The notes below the pieces were generated by a model. The model saw only the letters and a program-made list of their open reading frames with translations, was not told the DNA's origin and made no database searches. Position numbers and translations under genes: made by a program. A stretch of 64,000 nt of DNA. Source: Cryobacterium sp. PH31-L1. GTDB taxonomy: Bacteria > Actinomycetota > Actinomycetes > Actinomycetales > Microbacteriaceae. The first letter of the stretch is position 1, and each line of letters begins with the position of its first letter. This document shows positions 24,732-34,133 of the stretch, piece after piece. Where the stretch lies: assembly GCF_030063145.1 (NCBI RefSeq), contig NZ_JASISM010000007.1:1-64000 (forward strand), in the 5' to 3' direction.

Positions 24732-25658
24732 CTACAGGTTGTTGAGTGCGCCCGTGCGCCGCACGGCAGCGAGGTAGGCGAAGATGATCAGAATGGGAAT
24801 GAGCGCGATCGCGGCCGCGAGCGGCAGGTTGTTCGCGGCCCCCACGTTGGTGTAGACGAGGTTGCCGAGCATCTGGTTGGCTCCGCCGACGATATTCACG
24901 GTGATGTAATCGCCGAGGGAGAGCGAGAAGCTGAAGATCGACCCGGCGATGATCGCCGGCCAGATCATCGGCAGCACCACCAGGCGCAGCGTCGCCCAGG
25001 TGCCACCGCCGAGATCACCGGATGCCTCCAGCAGCGAATCCGGCACGCGCTCCAGTCCCGCATAGATCGGAAGAATGACGTACGGCAACCACAGGTAGGA
25101 CAGGGTGATGATCGTTGCCGGCAGGCCGTAACCGGGGCTGTGCCCGCCAAAGGGCGAAACCAGCCATTCGAAGATTCCCCCCTGCGAGAGCACCGATCGC
25201 CAGGCGTATGCCTTCACGAGGTAGCTCGCCCAGAGCGGCATCAGAATGGCGATCACGAGAATGCGCTGGGCCCGGGGGCTGGCCACCTTGGCCATGTAGA
25301 ACGCGATCGGCAGCGCGATCACAATGTCGATGATCGTGACCAGGAGCGCGACGCCGAGGGTGCGCAGCGTCACGGTCTGGTACAGCGAACCGGTGAGCAC
25401 CGCCGCGATATTGTCGAGGGTCCAGGTCTGCGAAATCTGCCCGGTGAACGAGTCCACCGTCCACAGAGCGGTGATCAGCAGCGCGGCGAGGGCCGCGATG
25501 TAGACCAGGCCGAGCCAGAACAGGGGGGCACTCAGCAGCAGCGAAAGTCGCAGTCGTGGGTGCCGGCTGAGAAAGACCGAGCCCCGCCGGGCGACGGTGA
25601 GATGGTGCTGGGGCACCACCGCCCGGCGGGTGGGTGGCGCGGGAGCGTCAACCGTCAT
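24732..25658 (-). CDS. Polyamine-type ABC transporter permease (PotB-like)
   Basis: This is an inner-membrane permease of 308 aa. After a cytoplasmic leader of about 35 residues there are six membrane segments. The EAA loop (LLEASGDLGGGTWATLRLVVLPMI) and the SFSLSLGDYITVNIVGG stretch are typical of PotB. It forms a heterodimer with the PotC-like protein encoded just downstream. It is third in the operon after the ATPase and the binding protein. Confidence 0.88.
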   Translation of the reverse strand: MTVDAPAPPTRRAVVPQHHLTVARRGSVFLSRHPRLRLSLLLSAPLFWLGLVYIAALAALLITALWTVDSFTGQISQTWTLDNIAAVLTGSLYQTVTLRTLGVALLVTIIDIVIALPIAFYMAKVASPRAQRILVIAILMPLWASYLVKAYAWRSVLSQGGIFEWLVSPFGGHSPGYGLPATIITLSYLWLPYVILPIYAGLERVPDSLLEASGDLGGGTWATLRLVVLPMIWPAIIAGSIFSFSLSLGDYITVNIVGGANQMLGNLVYTNVGAANNLPLAAAIALIPILIIFAYLAAVRRTGALNNL

Positions 25659-25691
25659 GATTTTTCCTTCTGTCTGACTCGAGCGGGCGGA

Positions 25692-26891
25692 TTAGCCCTT
25701 GATTTCTTGCCAGGCGGTGGTCCAGTCGGAGTAGTCGGTGCACTGTACGTCGGTGCGCCCGTCGAGGCACTGGGCGATCGGTGTCGACCAGTACCAGATC
25801 TGCGCCGCGTAGTCGGCGTCGCCGGCGTGGTAGCTCGCGCAGTGATCGGGGTTGACCGTGAACTCGCAGGCTCCGGCGTTGGACGGTGCCTCACCGAAGT
25901 ACTCGGTGGCTTGCGCGTTGGCTTCGGGGCTCGCGATGTAGTCCAGCCAGGCGTAGGCGCAGTTGGGGCTCTTCGCGCCTGCGGCAATCATCCAGGTGTC
26001 CGACCAGCCGGTCGCGCCTTCCTCGGGCAGTACGACCTCGGCCGGGGTACCCTCAGCGAGCGAGTTGCGGATGACCTGCCAGGTGGTACCGACCACGGTG
26101 TCGCCGGTTTCGAAGGCCTGCACCTCCTTGAGGTAGTCCGACCAGTATTCGCCCACGTTGATGCGCTGGTTCTTGAACAGTTCAACGGATGCCGCAAGCT
26201 GCGTTTCGTCGAGCGCGTACGGGTTCTTAATGCCCAGGTCCGGCTGGTGCGCCATGAGGTAGACCGCGGCATCCGCTATCGAAATCGGCGAATCGTAGGC
26301 GGTCACCGCACCCTTGTACTCGGACGACTTGTCGAAGACGACATTCCACGACGTGGGTGCCGGGGTCACGACCTCCGTGTTGTACATGAGCAGGTTGGCA
26401 CCGTAGCCGTGCGGAATGCCGTAGGAGACACCGTCGACGCTGTTCCAGGACTGCATCTTCAGAAAGTCGAAGATGCCCGCGTAGTTGGGGATGAGGTCGG
26501 TGTTGACCGGGGCCACGTCCCGCGCGGCGACGAGCCGCAGGGAGGCATCACCGGAGGCCGCGACGACGTCGTAGTCACCGGTCTTCATGAGGCTGAACGC
26601 TTCGTCGGAGGTGCCGTAGGTCTTGCTGGTGACCGTGCAGCCGGTCTTGTCTTCGAAGGCGCTGACCCAGTCGACCGTTGGATCGTTGCTGCCGTCTTCG
26701 ACATAGCCGGGCCAGGCCAGCAGCGAGACGCTGCCTTCCATCTCGCCGAGCTCGGCCTGAGCCTCGCTCGGCGCAGCGGTGCCGCCGCCCTGGCTGGTAC
26801 CGCAGGCGGTGAGAAGAAGGGCAACCGACACGATCGCGACGCCGCTGAGGGCGCCAGCGGTGAAGCGGGTACGGGTAGAACTGCGTTTCAT
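25692..26891 (-). CDS. Polyamine-type ABC transporter substrate-binding lipoprotein (PotD-like)
   Basis: This extracellular binding protein of 399 aa has a lipoprotein signal with lipobox LLLTAC near residues 28-33. The mature part has PotD-like elements: LAWPGYVEDGS at the first strand, SDEAFSLMKTGDYDVVAASGD, and GIPHGYGANLLMYNT. GGAG seven bases before ATG 26891 supports this start; the open frame to 26903 adds only four residues. The C-terminal third contains several cysteines (CAYAW, GACEF, DHCAS, AQCLDG, VQCTDY) that could form disulfides, more than is usual for PotD. It is likely specific for a polyamine or a related amine. Confidence 0.87.
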   Translation of the reverse strand: MKRSSTRTRFTAGALSGVAIVSVALLLTACGTSQGGGTAAPSEAQAELGEMEGSVSLLAWPGYVEDGSNDPTVDWVSAFEDKTGCTVTSKTYGTSDEAFSLMKTGDYDVVAASGDASLRLVAARDVAPVNTDLIPNYAGIFDFLKMQSWNSVDGVSYGIPHGYGANLLMYNTEVVTPAPTSWNVVFDKSSEYKGAVTAYDSPISIADAAVYLMAHQPDLGIKNPYALDETQLAASVELFKNQRINVGEYWSDYLKEVQAFETGDTVVGTTWQVIRNSLAEGTPAEVVLPEEGATGWSDTWMIAAGAKSPNCAYAWLDYIASPEANAQATEYFGEAPSNAGACEFTVNPDHCASYHAGDADYAAQIWYWSTPIAQCLDGRTDVQCTDYSDWTTAWQEIKG

Positions 26892-26930
26892 GACTTTCTC
26901 CATTCGGGATGTGCGGGCAGGGAGGTGCGG

Positions 26931-27977
26931 TCAGGGGTGGGAGATGAGTCCTGGTGGGGCTAGGGCGACGATGTCGGAGTCGTTCCAGCCGATGGTGACG
27001 CGTGCGCCGCGTCCGTTGGTCGCCACGCGGCGCGCATCGTTCTGTTCGAGCACGACGACCCGCGTGCCGGCGTCGAGGTCGACGATGAGTTGGGTGCTGC
27101 TGCCGACGTAGATCACCTCGGCGAGAACGCCGGCGGCCGTTCGATCGGCTGAAAGCGGCAGGTTCTCTGTGGTCACGCTGATCTTCTCCGGGCGCACCGA
27201 GTGGGTGCCAGCGCGACCGAGAAGCGCCTGCGAGACGGTGTCATCAAAAATGTTGGAAGTGCCCACAAACGCCGCAACGAAGGGTGAGGCCGGGCGCTCG
27301 TAGATCTCGGCCGGGGTGCCCAGCTGCTCGATCCGGCCCTCATTGAACACCGCGATGCGGTCGCTGAGCGTCAGGGCTTCCTGCTGGTCATGAGTCACAA
27401 AGATGAAGGTGATGCCGAGGTTGCGCTGGAGCTCCTTGAGTTCGACCTGCATCTGCTCGCGCAGCTTGAGGTCGAGTGCGCCGAGCGGTTCGTCGAGCAG
27501 CAGCACCTTGGGCTGCACGACGGTGGCCCGGGCCAGGGCCACCCGCTGGCGCTGGCCACCCGAGAGCTGGCTCGGCTTGCGATCGGCGAAACTGCCCAGG
27601 CGCACGGTGTCGAGGGCCGCTCGCGCCTGCTCGTGTCTGGCGCGCTTGGCGACGCCGCGCACGCGCAGCCCGTAGGCCACGTTGTCGAGCACGCTCATGT
27701 GCGGAAACAGCGCGTAGTCCTGAAACACGGTGTTCACGTCGCGGTCGAACGGGGCCCGGTCGGTGACGTCCTGCCCGAGCAGCGAAATCGTTCCGCTGGT
27801 GGGCTGCTCGAAGCCGGCGATCAGGCGCAGAACGGTGGTCTTTCCCGATCCCGACGGGCCGAGCATGGAGAAGAACTCCCCCGGGGCGATGTCCAGGTCG
27901 ACGCCGTCGACGGCATGGACGCTGCCGAAACTCTTGGTCAGACCGGTCAGACGGATGGCGGGCTGCGCACCGGTCAC
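26931..27977 (-). CDS. Polyamine-type ABC transporter ATPase (PotA-like)
   Basis: This is a cytoplasmic ATPase of 348 aa with Walker A GPSGSGKT (near residue 39), the LSGGQRQRV signature, Walker B VLLLDEP and the switch histidine region FVTHDQQEAL. A C-terminal TOBE-type domain follows (VRPEKISV). It is the first gene of the importer operon and is divergent from the GntR gene, with about 120 bp between the two starts. That interval should hold both promoters and the operator. Confidence 0.92.
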   Translation of the reverse strand: MTGAQPAIRLTGLTKSFGSVHAVDGVDLDIAPGEFFSMLGPSGSGKTTVLRLIAGFEQPTSGTISLLGQDVTDRAPFDRDVNTVFQDYALFPHMSVLDNVAYGLRVRGVAKRARHEQARAALDTVRLGSFADRKPSQLSGGQRQRVALARATVVQPKVLLLDEPLGALDLKLREQMQVELKELQRNLGITFIFVTHDQQEALTLSDRIAVFNEGRIEQLGTPAEIYERPASPFVAAFVGTSNIFDDTVSQALLGRAGTHSVRPEKISVTTENLPLSADRTAAGVLAEVIYVGSSTQLIVDLDAGTRVVVLEQNDARRVATNGRGARVTIGWNDSDIVALAPPGLISHP

Positions 27978-28096
27978 GAGATCTCCTCACTCATTCGACG
28001 ACTCCCTGCTCACTCACAGGCTAATCATATGGAGTTAGATGTCATAAATGGGCGCCAGGATGTTACGGTCGTGTCACAACCTGAAATGAGCCGCCG

Positions 28097-28918
28097 ATGC
28101 CGCAGTCCATCCGAGCTGGATCGGGAACGCGCGCGGCCATTTTCGCCCCGCTCGACGGCGCCGGCCGGGCTGAGCTGGTGTTGCAGCGACTGACCGATGC
28201 GATTGTGTTGGGGGTGCTGCACGACGGCGAACGCCTGCCGAGTGAGGCCGAGCTGGCCCGCCAACTCGGCGTGGCCACGGTCACCGCCCGCGAAGCGCTG
28301 CAAATTCTGCGGCGGAACAAACTCGTGCACACAAAGCGCGGCCGCGATGGCGGCAGTTTCGTCACGTTCGCCGGGCGGGGTGCGACCGACCTGCAGGATG
28401 AGCGACTGGTGGCCTGGTCCCGGGTGCAGGTACGCGACCTGGGCGTGCATTACTCCGCGATCGCAGGCCTCGCCGCTGAGCTCGCCGCCGACCGGGCCAG
28501 CGCGGCCGATATCGAGAACCTCGAGCGCATCCTCGACCGGGCAGATGCCGGCACAGCGGATGCCGCGCGCCGCGGTCAGGGTACGTTTCGTCTCGAGGTG
28601 GCCGCGCTCAGCCAATCCCCCCGGCTCGTGCGTGAAGAGCTGCGTCTGCAAGCGGAATTCGGTTCCCTGCTCTGGCTCAGCCTGCGGGATGGGAGCCGCC
28701 GGGAACGCTGCAGCGCCGTGCAACGCGAGACGGTCGCGGCACTCGTCGCCGAGGACGGCGCCAGCGCCCGACAGCTCACCGTGACGCAGATCACCGAGTC
28801 CATCGAGTGGCTGATCGAGGCGAAATCACTCCTGGAGCAGAAGGGCAGGTCAACGATGACCGACAGCACAGCGACAGTGAACACCACCGCGGTACTGCCC
28901 TCTGGCACACCCGCATGA
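28097..28918 (+). CDS. FadR/GntR-family regulator of the polyamine-type importer
   Basis: This is a probable repressor of 273 aa. The GntR winged HTH lies at about residues 25-95 (LPSEAELARQLGVATVTAREALQILRRNKLV, then a wing with KRGRDGGSFV). The C-terminal half is helical and fits an FCD-like effector domain, but the usual metal-binding histidines are not obvious. The tail is Ser/Thr-rich. No strong ribosome site precedes ATG 28097. The gene overlaps the Cache-domain gene by ATGA, so the two are translationally coupled, and it diverges from the importer genes. Confidence 0.82.
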   Translation: MPQSIRAGSGTRAAIFAPLDGAGRAELVLQRLTDAIVLGVLHDGERLPSEAELARQLGVATVTAREALQILRRNKLVHTKRGRDGGSFVTFAGRGATDLQDERLVAWSRVQVRDLGVHYSAIAGLAAELAADRASAADIENLERILDRADAGTADAARRGQGTFRLEVAALSQSPRLVREELRLQAEFGSLLWLSLRDGSRRERCSAVQRETVAALVAEDGASARQLTVTQITESIEWLIEAKSLLEQKGRSTMTDSTATVNTTAVLPSGTPA

Positions 28919-29706
28919 CGCCCGAAACGCTCATTCCCAAGCACGATGGGCCGCAGACCGTGGCCGGTCTTGCATCCGTTGCCGCCGTCTTCGACCCGGT
29001 CTTCGCTCGGCTGGAACACTGGGCAGATCTGGTGGAACGCTATGCCGCGCGGCCCGACAGTATCGCCGACCGGGCCGACCTGGATCCGCTGATGGAATCG
29101 CTGGTGCGCCGGGAGTTCACCGGCTCCGACGGGTGCGTCATCGGAGCCGGTTTTGTTTCCGCGCCGAACTTTCTGGGCTGGCACCTGGCCTGGTGGCTGG
29201 GCGGGCCGAACTCGGAGGTGACCGGGCCGGCCACCGGCATCCGTCATCTGGAAACGGTCGAAGACCCTCTCGATGAGAGTTTTCGGGACTACACCGCGCT
29301 GGAATGGTGGCGGGTTCCGGAACAGACGGGACGCCGACACATTACCGGCCCCTACGTCGACTACCTGTGCACCGATGAGTACACGCTCACCCTCACGCTT
29401 CCGGTGTATCGAGCAGCCGAGCTGATCGGGGTCGTCGGCATCGACCTCTCGGTCGACGAAATCGAACGCGGCCTCGTACCGCGCCTCGGCGCTGACGGCA
29501 TCTCGGTCACGGTCATCAACTCCAGTGGACGGGTGGTGGTCTCGACCGACACTCACCTCGCGACCGGTGCACTGCTGCGCCTGCCCGGTCTCTCGGAACA
29601 CCTCAGCGGCCAGTCCGGCGGGGCACCAGGCCTGCCAGCCGGTCACACGTTCCAGTGGTGCGGAGAGACCGGACTGGCCATCGTGGCCGTGCCGGCGCCG
29701 CGCTAG
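28915..29706 (+). CDS. Stand-alone Cache (PDC)-domain protein
   Basis: This predicted soluble protein of 263 aa has a Cache/PDC sensor fold. GPYVDYLCTDEYTLTLTLPVY (from residue 145) and the following GVVGIDLSVDEIE (172-183) match the core strands of these amine- and acid-binding domains. No signal peptide, membrane helix or output domain (kinase, GGDEF, MCP) is present, which is unusual, as Cache domains normally sit on membrane receptors. The ATG at 28915 overlaps the GntR stop, so the longer open frame (28807) is rejected. The stop shares CTAG with the convergent VIT gene. It could be a cytoplasmic ligand carrier or co-sensor for the GntR protein (inference). Confidence 0.72.
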   Translation: MTPETLIPKHDGPQTVAGLASVAAVFDPVFARLEHWADLVERYAARPDSIADRADLDPLMESLVRREFTGSDGCVIGAGFVSAPNFLGWHLAWWLGGPNSEVTGPATGIRHLETVEDPLDESFRDYTALEWWRVPEQTGRRHITGPYVDYLCTDEYTLTLTLPVYRAAELIGVVGIDLSVDEIERGLVPRLGADGISVTVINSSGRVVVSTDTHLATGALLRLPGLSEHLSGQSGGAPGLPAGHTFQWCGETGLAIVAVPAPR

Positions 29707-30806
29707 CCGATCGAGGTGCCGAAGACCAGCCCGAGCAGGTAGGTGACCGCGGCCGCGCCGAGCCCGATCACAAGCTGCCGCAGGGCCCGCTTCAGCGGCG
29801 GACCACCGGAGAGCAGGCCCACGACGGCGCCGGTGGCGAGCAGGGCCACGCCGACCAAGACCGTAGCGACGATGATGGCCGCGTAGCCGCTCATGCCGAA
29901 CAGGTAGGGCAGCACCGGCAGCAGCGCACCGGATGCGAAGAAGCAGAAGCTCGACAGGGCGGCACCGGTTCCGGTACCGATCGCTTCGTGTTCGTCGAGC
30001 TCTCGCGGCTGCTTGGTGACCGCGGTGATCGGTCCGGTCGCCGCGTACGCGGTGGCCAGCACGCCGCGGGCGAACGTCTCGGCCTCCTCCTCAGACATGC
30101 CACGGGCCCGGTAGACCAGGGTCAGCTCGTTGGCGGCGAGGTCGAGGTGGGAGAGCACGCTCTTGGCGGGAGCCGCGGGGCTGGATGCCTCGAGCAGTTC
30201 CCGCTGGGACCGCACCGAGACGTATTCGCCGGCCCCCATCGACAGCGCCCCGGCCAGTAGCCCGGCAATGCCGGTGAACAGAATGGTCGCGGCCGGAACC
30301 CCGGTGGCGCCGATGCCGAGCACGAGGGCGAGGTTGCTGACCAGCCCGTCGTTGACGCCGAACACGGCGGCCCGAAAGGTACCGGACAGGCGTTTGCGGC
30401 CGCGGGCAGCGAGGCCGCGCACGACCTCTTCGTGCACGGTTTCGTCGGCGGCCATGGCGCTGGTGGCGTCGGCATCCGCTTGATACGGCGAGCGGCCTTC
30501 GGCCCGCTGGGCGAGGGCCAGCACGAACACGGAACCGAACCGACGGGCCAGCAGCCCGAGAAATCGGGTCCGCAGCGCGCCGCGCCGCGGTGAGCCGATG
30601 TCGCTGCCGAGCAGCTGCCGCCAGTGATCTTCGTGCCGCCCCTCGGCGTCGGCGAGGGCGAGCAGAATCTGCCGTTCTTCGCCGGCGCGACGGTTGGCGA
30701 GGTCGCGGTAGACCGCGGCCTCGGCCTGTTCGTCGGCGAGGTATTGCCGCCACCGACGGATGTCACGGGCCGACGGCGCACGCCCGTCGCGCCCCGGAGC
30801 AGTCAC
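29703..30806 (-). CDS. Ferritin-like/VIT1-CCC1 fusion membrane transporter
   Basis: This protein of 367 aa has an N-terminal ferritin-like di-iron helical domain (residues 15-130; acidic/His positions E26, E29, E55, H58 in DEQAEAAVYRDLA and AEGRHEDHW). The C-terminal VIT1/CCC1 membrane domain has about five hydrophobic segments and the VFGVNDGLVSNLALVLGI signature. Such fusions are thought to export or sequester Fe2+/Mn2+. GTG 30806 is chosen because GGAGG lies seven bases upstream. It begins 3 bp after the stop of an 88-aa gene whose end carries that ribosome site, so expression is coupled to the gat operon. Confidence 0.85.
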   Translation of the reverse strand: MTAPGRDGRAPSARDIRRWRQYLADEQAEAAVYRDLANRRAGEERQILLALADAEGRHEDHWRQLLGSDIGSPRRGALRTRFLGLLARRFGSVFVLALAQRAEGRSPYQADADATSAMAADETVHEEVVRGLAARGRKRLSGTFRAAVFGVNDGLVSNLALVLGIGATGVPAATILFTGIAGLLAGALSMGAGEYVSVRSQRELLEASSPAAPAKSVLSHLDLAANELTLVYRARGMSEEEAETFARGVLATAYAATGPITAVTKQPRELDEHEAIGTGTGAALSSFCFFASGALLPVLPYLFGMSGYAAIIVATVLVGVALLATGAVVGLLSGGPPLKRALRQLVIGLGAAAVTYLLGLVFGTSIG

Positions 30807-30808
30807 GT

Positions 30809-31075
30809 TCACGCCTCCGGCGCCGCTTCCAGGAAACTCTGCGGAATGCGGGCGGAGTCGTGGGGTCCCGAGCCATCGAGGCCGACGAACGGTTCCTCGA
30901 AGGCTACGACCCAGAACTTCTCGCGCTGCACGGTCGGTGCGTAGAGCCCGGAGCCCTCCGACTCCCCCGGCGCGACGATCACGCCGATCGGGTCTTCGAC
31001 GAGGGAGTCGGGAAAGCGGGTGCGGTCGAGGTGCACCACGACCTGCACGCCCACTCCGAATGCCTGGATTGTCAC
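30809..31075 (-). CDS. Conserved small protein of unknown function between gatB and the VIT transporter
   Basis: This is a soluble, acidic protein of 88 aa with no recognised domain. It starts with a valine-rich strand region (GVGVQVVVHLDRTRF) and contains a conserved-looking REKFWVVAFEEPFVGLDGSGPHD stretch around residues 51-73. It starts 3 bp after the gatB stop and ends 2 bp before the VIT GTG start, so it is embedded in the operon. Homologues next to gat genes are likely in relatives, but its role is unknown. Confidence 0.65.
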   Translation of the reverse strand: MTIQAFGVGVQVVVHLDRTRFPDSLVEDPIGVIVAPGESEGSGLYAPTVQREKFWVVAFEEPFVGLDGSGPHDSARIPQSFLEAAPEA

Positions 31076-31078
31076 CGG

Positions 31079-32584
31079 CTACTCGATTGTGGCGGCGCGT
31101 TCGAGCACGAGTTCGCGCACGCGCGCGGCATCCGCTTGCCCGCGCATCGCTTTCATGACCGCGCCGATGACGGCGCCGGCGGCCTGAACCTTGCCATCGC
31201 GAATCTTGGCGAGCACGTCGGGCTGGCCGAGCAGGGCGGCGTCGATCGCGGCGATGAGGGCGCCGTCGTCGGAGACCACGGCCAGTCCGCGCCTTTCGAC
31301 GACCTCCGCCGGGGTTCCTTCGCCGGCGATCACGCCCTCGAGTACCTGGCGGGCCAGGCGGTCGGTGAGGGTTCCGGCTTCGACCAGGGCGATGAGCGCG
31401 GCGAGCTGCGCCGGCGTCACGAGCGAGTCGGCGGCGACTCCGGCCACGTTGGCGAGGCGGGCGATTTCGCCGGTCCACCACTTGCGTGCGGACTGAGCGG
31501 ATGCCCCGGCCGCGACGGTCGCTTCGACAGCGTCGAGCAGGTCGGAGTTGACGACGTCCTGGAACTCCAGGTTCACAAAACCCCAGGCCGCCTGCAAACG
31601 CTTACGGCGGGCCGCGGGCGGCTCCGGCAGGGTGAGGCGCAGCTCTTCGACCCATTCGCGCGACGGCGCCATGGGCAGCAGATCGGGCTCGGGGAAGTAG
31701 CGGTAATCGTCGGCGTCGCTCTTGGGCCGACCGGCGCTCGTGATACCGGTGTCTTCGTGCCAGTGCCGGGTCTCCTGCGTGATGGTGCCGCCGGCGTGGA
31801 GCACGGCCGCCTGACGCTGGATCTCGTAGCGTACGGCACGCTCGACGCTGCGCAGCGAGTTGACGTTCTTGGTCTCGGTGCGGGTGCCGAGCACGTTCGA
31901 GCCGCGCGGTCGCAGGGAGACGTTGGCGTCGCAGCGCACGTTGCCCTCTTCCATGCGGGCGTTGGAAACGCCGAGGGCCTTGGCAATCTCGCGAATGGCG
32001 GCGACGTAGGTCTTGCCTATCTCGGGGGCGTCGTGCTCGGCGCCCTCGATCATCTGCGTGACGATCTCGACCAGCGGCACGCCGCCGCGGTTGTAGTCGA
32101 CGAGCGAGTAGTCGGCGCCCTGGATGCGTCCGGTCGCGCCGCCCATGTGGGTGAGCTTGCCGGCGTCGTCTTCCATGTGGGCGCGTTCGATCTCGACGGT
32201 GACCAGGCGGCCGCTTTCGAGCTCGATCGTGATCGACCCGTCGTGGCAGATCGGGTCGTCGTACTGGCTGGTCTGAAAGTTCTTTGCGGTGTCGGGGTAG
32301 AAGTAGTTCTTGCGGGCGAACCGCGAGTGTTCCGCGATCTCACACCCCAGAGCCAGCCCCAAGCGGATGCTGGATTCCAGCGCCTTCTTATTGACCTGCG
32401 GCAGTCCGCCGGGCAGGCCGAGGCAGGTGGGGCAGGTGTTGGTGTTGGCGCCGGAGCCGAACTCGTTGGCGCAGCCGCAGAACATCTTGGTCTTGGTGTT
32501 GAGTTCGACGTGCACCTCGAAGCCGAGCACCGGTTCGAACAGTTCGAGTGCCTTGTCGAAGTCCATCAATTCGCTGTTGGCCAT
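31079..32584 (-). CDS. gatB: Asp-tRNA(Asn)/Glu-tRNA(Gln) amidotransferase subunit B
   Basis: This is the kinase/tRNA-binding subunit (501 aa) of GatCAB, which activates Glu-tRNA(Gln) or Asp-tRNA(Asn) for amidation. The N-terminal [17 protein letters not shown] start, the CGCANEFG and CPTCLGLPG cysteine pairs (zinc site), and the C-terminal GatB/YqeY helical tail ([19 protein letters not shown]) are all present. The start overlaps the gatA stop (TGATG). Order is gatC-gatA-gatB. Confidence 0.97.
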   Translation of the reverse strand: MANSELMDFDKALELFEPVLGFEVHVELNTKTKMFCGCANEFGSGANTNTCPTCLGLPGGLPQVNKKALESSIRLGLALGCEIAEHSRFARKNYFYPDTAKNFQTSQYDDPICHDGSITIELESGRLVTVEIERAHMEDDAGKLTHMGGATGRIQGADYSLVDYNRGGVPLVEIVTQMIEGAEHDAPEIGKTYVAAIREIAKALGVSNARMEEGNVRCDANVSLRPRGSNVLGTRTETKNVNSLRSVERAVRYEIQRQAAVLHAGGTITQETRHWHEDTGITSAGRPKSDADDYRYFPEPDLLPMAPSREWVEELRLTLPEPPAARRKRLQAAWGFVNLEFQDVVNSDLLDAVEATVAAGASAQSARKWWTGEIARLANVAGVAADSLVTPAQLAALIALVEAGTLTDRLARQVLEGVIAGEGTPAEVVERRGLAVVSDDGALIAAIDAALLGQPDVLAKIRDGKVQAAGAVIGAVMKAMRGQADAARVRELVLERAATIE

Positions 32585-34131
32585 CAGACGGCTCCCTCTT
32601 CGCTGGCAAACATTTCGGTCGGGGTCAGGGCCGGAGCCTGGCTGAGCATGGTGTGCCCCCAGCTCGATTCGAGCAGCTGCTCGATCGCGGCGCCGACGGT
32701 GTAGAGGCGGGCATCCGCTTTGGCGGGGGCCATGATCTGCAGGCCGACCGGCAGGCCGTCTTCGGGCGCCAGGCCGATCGGGATGCTCATACCGGGCACG
32801 CCGGCCAGGTTTGCCGGGATGGTCGTCACGTCGTTGATGTACATGGCCATCGGGTCGGCGAGCTTCTCGCCGAATTTGAACGCGGTGGTTGGGGCGCTCG
32901 GCGACATCAGAACGTCGACCTGGCTGAATGCGGCGGCGAAGTCACGCTGAATGAGTGTGCGCACCTTCTGCGCGCTGCCGTAGTAGGCGTCGTAGTAACC
33001 GGCGCTCAGGGCGTAGGTGCCGAGGATGATACGGCGCTTAACCTCCGGACCGAAACCGGCCTCTCGGGTGGCGCTCATCACGTGCTCGCTGGTGAGCGAA
33101 CCGCTCTCCGGGTTGACCCGGATGCCAAATCGCACCGAGTCGAAGCGGGCCAGGTTGCTCGACGCTTCGGCCGGAAGAATCAGGTAGTACGCCGCGACGG
33201 CGTACTCGAAGTTCGGGGCGGAGACCTCCGTGATCTCGGCGCCCGCGGAGACGAGCAGCGCGAGGGTTTCGTTGAAACGCTGGGTGACACCGGCCTGGAA
33301 GCCGTCGCCGGAGAGTTCCTTGATGACGCCGATGCGCACGCCCCTGAGGGCGCCGTCCTTGAGACCGTCGCGTGCGGCGGCCGCCATCGACGGCCAGCCG
33401 TCGGTCAGCGAGGTGGAGTCGAGCGGGTCGTGTCCGCCGATGACGTCGTGCAGCAGGGCAGCGTCATAGACCGTGCGAGAGACCGGCCCGACCTGGTCGA
33501 GGCTCGAGGCCAGGGCGATCGCGCCGTAGCGGGAGACTCCGCCGTAGGTCGGCTTGACGCCGACCGAACCGGTGACGGCGGCGGGCTGGCGGATGGATCC
33601 ACCGGTGTCGCTGCCGAGGGCGAGCGGCGCCTGGAACGAGGCGACGGCCGCGGCCGAGCCGCCGCCGGAGCCGCCGGGGATGCGGTCGCGGTCCCAGGGG
33701 TTGCGCGTGATCCCGTAGGCGGAGTGTTCGGTGGAGGAGCCCATGGCGAATTCGTCCATGTTGGTCTTGCCGAGCGGAACGAGGCCGGCCGCGCGCAGGC
33801 GGGCGACGACGGTCGCGTCGTACGGCGGAACCCAGCCTTCGAGAATTTTCGACCCGGCCGTCGTGGGCATGTCCTGGGTGGCGAGCACATCCTTGATCGC
33901 GATTGGAACCCCGGCGAGCGGGTTCAGCGCGTCGCCGGCAGCACGGCGGGCATCGATCTGGGCGGCGGTGGCGAGGGCGGCGTCGCCGGCGACGTGCAGA
34001 AAAGCGTGCAGGTCGGTGTCGACGGCCGTGATGTGGTCGAGGTGGGCGCGGGTCGCTTCGACGGCGCTGACCTCCCTGCTGATGAGCAGTTCGCTGAGTG
34101 CGGCGGCGGAGAGCTTGGTGAGATAGGTCAT
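32584..34131 (-). CDS. gatA: Asp-tRNA(Asn)/Glu-tRNA(Gln) amidotransferase subunit A
   Basis: This is the glutaminase subunit (515 aa), which releases ammonia for the amidation. The amidase-signature triad is visible in AIKDVLA (Lys), [11 protein letters not shown] (cis-Ser) and [10 protein letters not shown] (Ser nucleophile). The length is normal for the family. It begins 2 bp after gatC and overlaps gatB. Compare the second amidase-family protein at 7541-8974, which lacks gat neighbours. Confidence 0.97.
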   Translation of the reverse strand: MTYLTKLSAAALSELLISREVSAVEATRAHLDHITAVDTDLHAFLHVAGDAALATAAQIDARRAAGDALNPLAGVPIAIKDVLATQDMPTTAGSKILEGWVPPYDATVVARLRAAGLVPLGKTNMDEFAMGSSTEHSAYGITRNPWDRDRIPGGSGGGSAAAVASFQAPLALGSDTGGSIRQPAAVTGSVGVKPTYGGVSRYGAIALASSLDQVGPVSRTVYDAALLHDVIGGHDPLDSTSLTDGWPSMAAAARDGLKDGALRGVRIGVIKELSGDGFQAGVTQRFNETLALLVSAGAEITEVSAPNFEYAVAAYYLILPAEASSNLARFDSVRFGIRVNPESGSLTSEHVMSATREAGFGPEVKRRIILGTYALSAGYYDAYYGSAQKVRTLIQRDFAAAFSQVDVLMSPSAPTTAFKFGEKLADPMAMYINDVTTIPANLAGVPGMSIPIGLAPEDGLPVGLQIMAPAKADARLYTVGAAIEQLLESSWGHTMLSQAPALTPTEMFASEEGAV

Positions 34132-34133
34132 GG

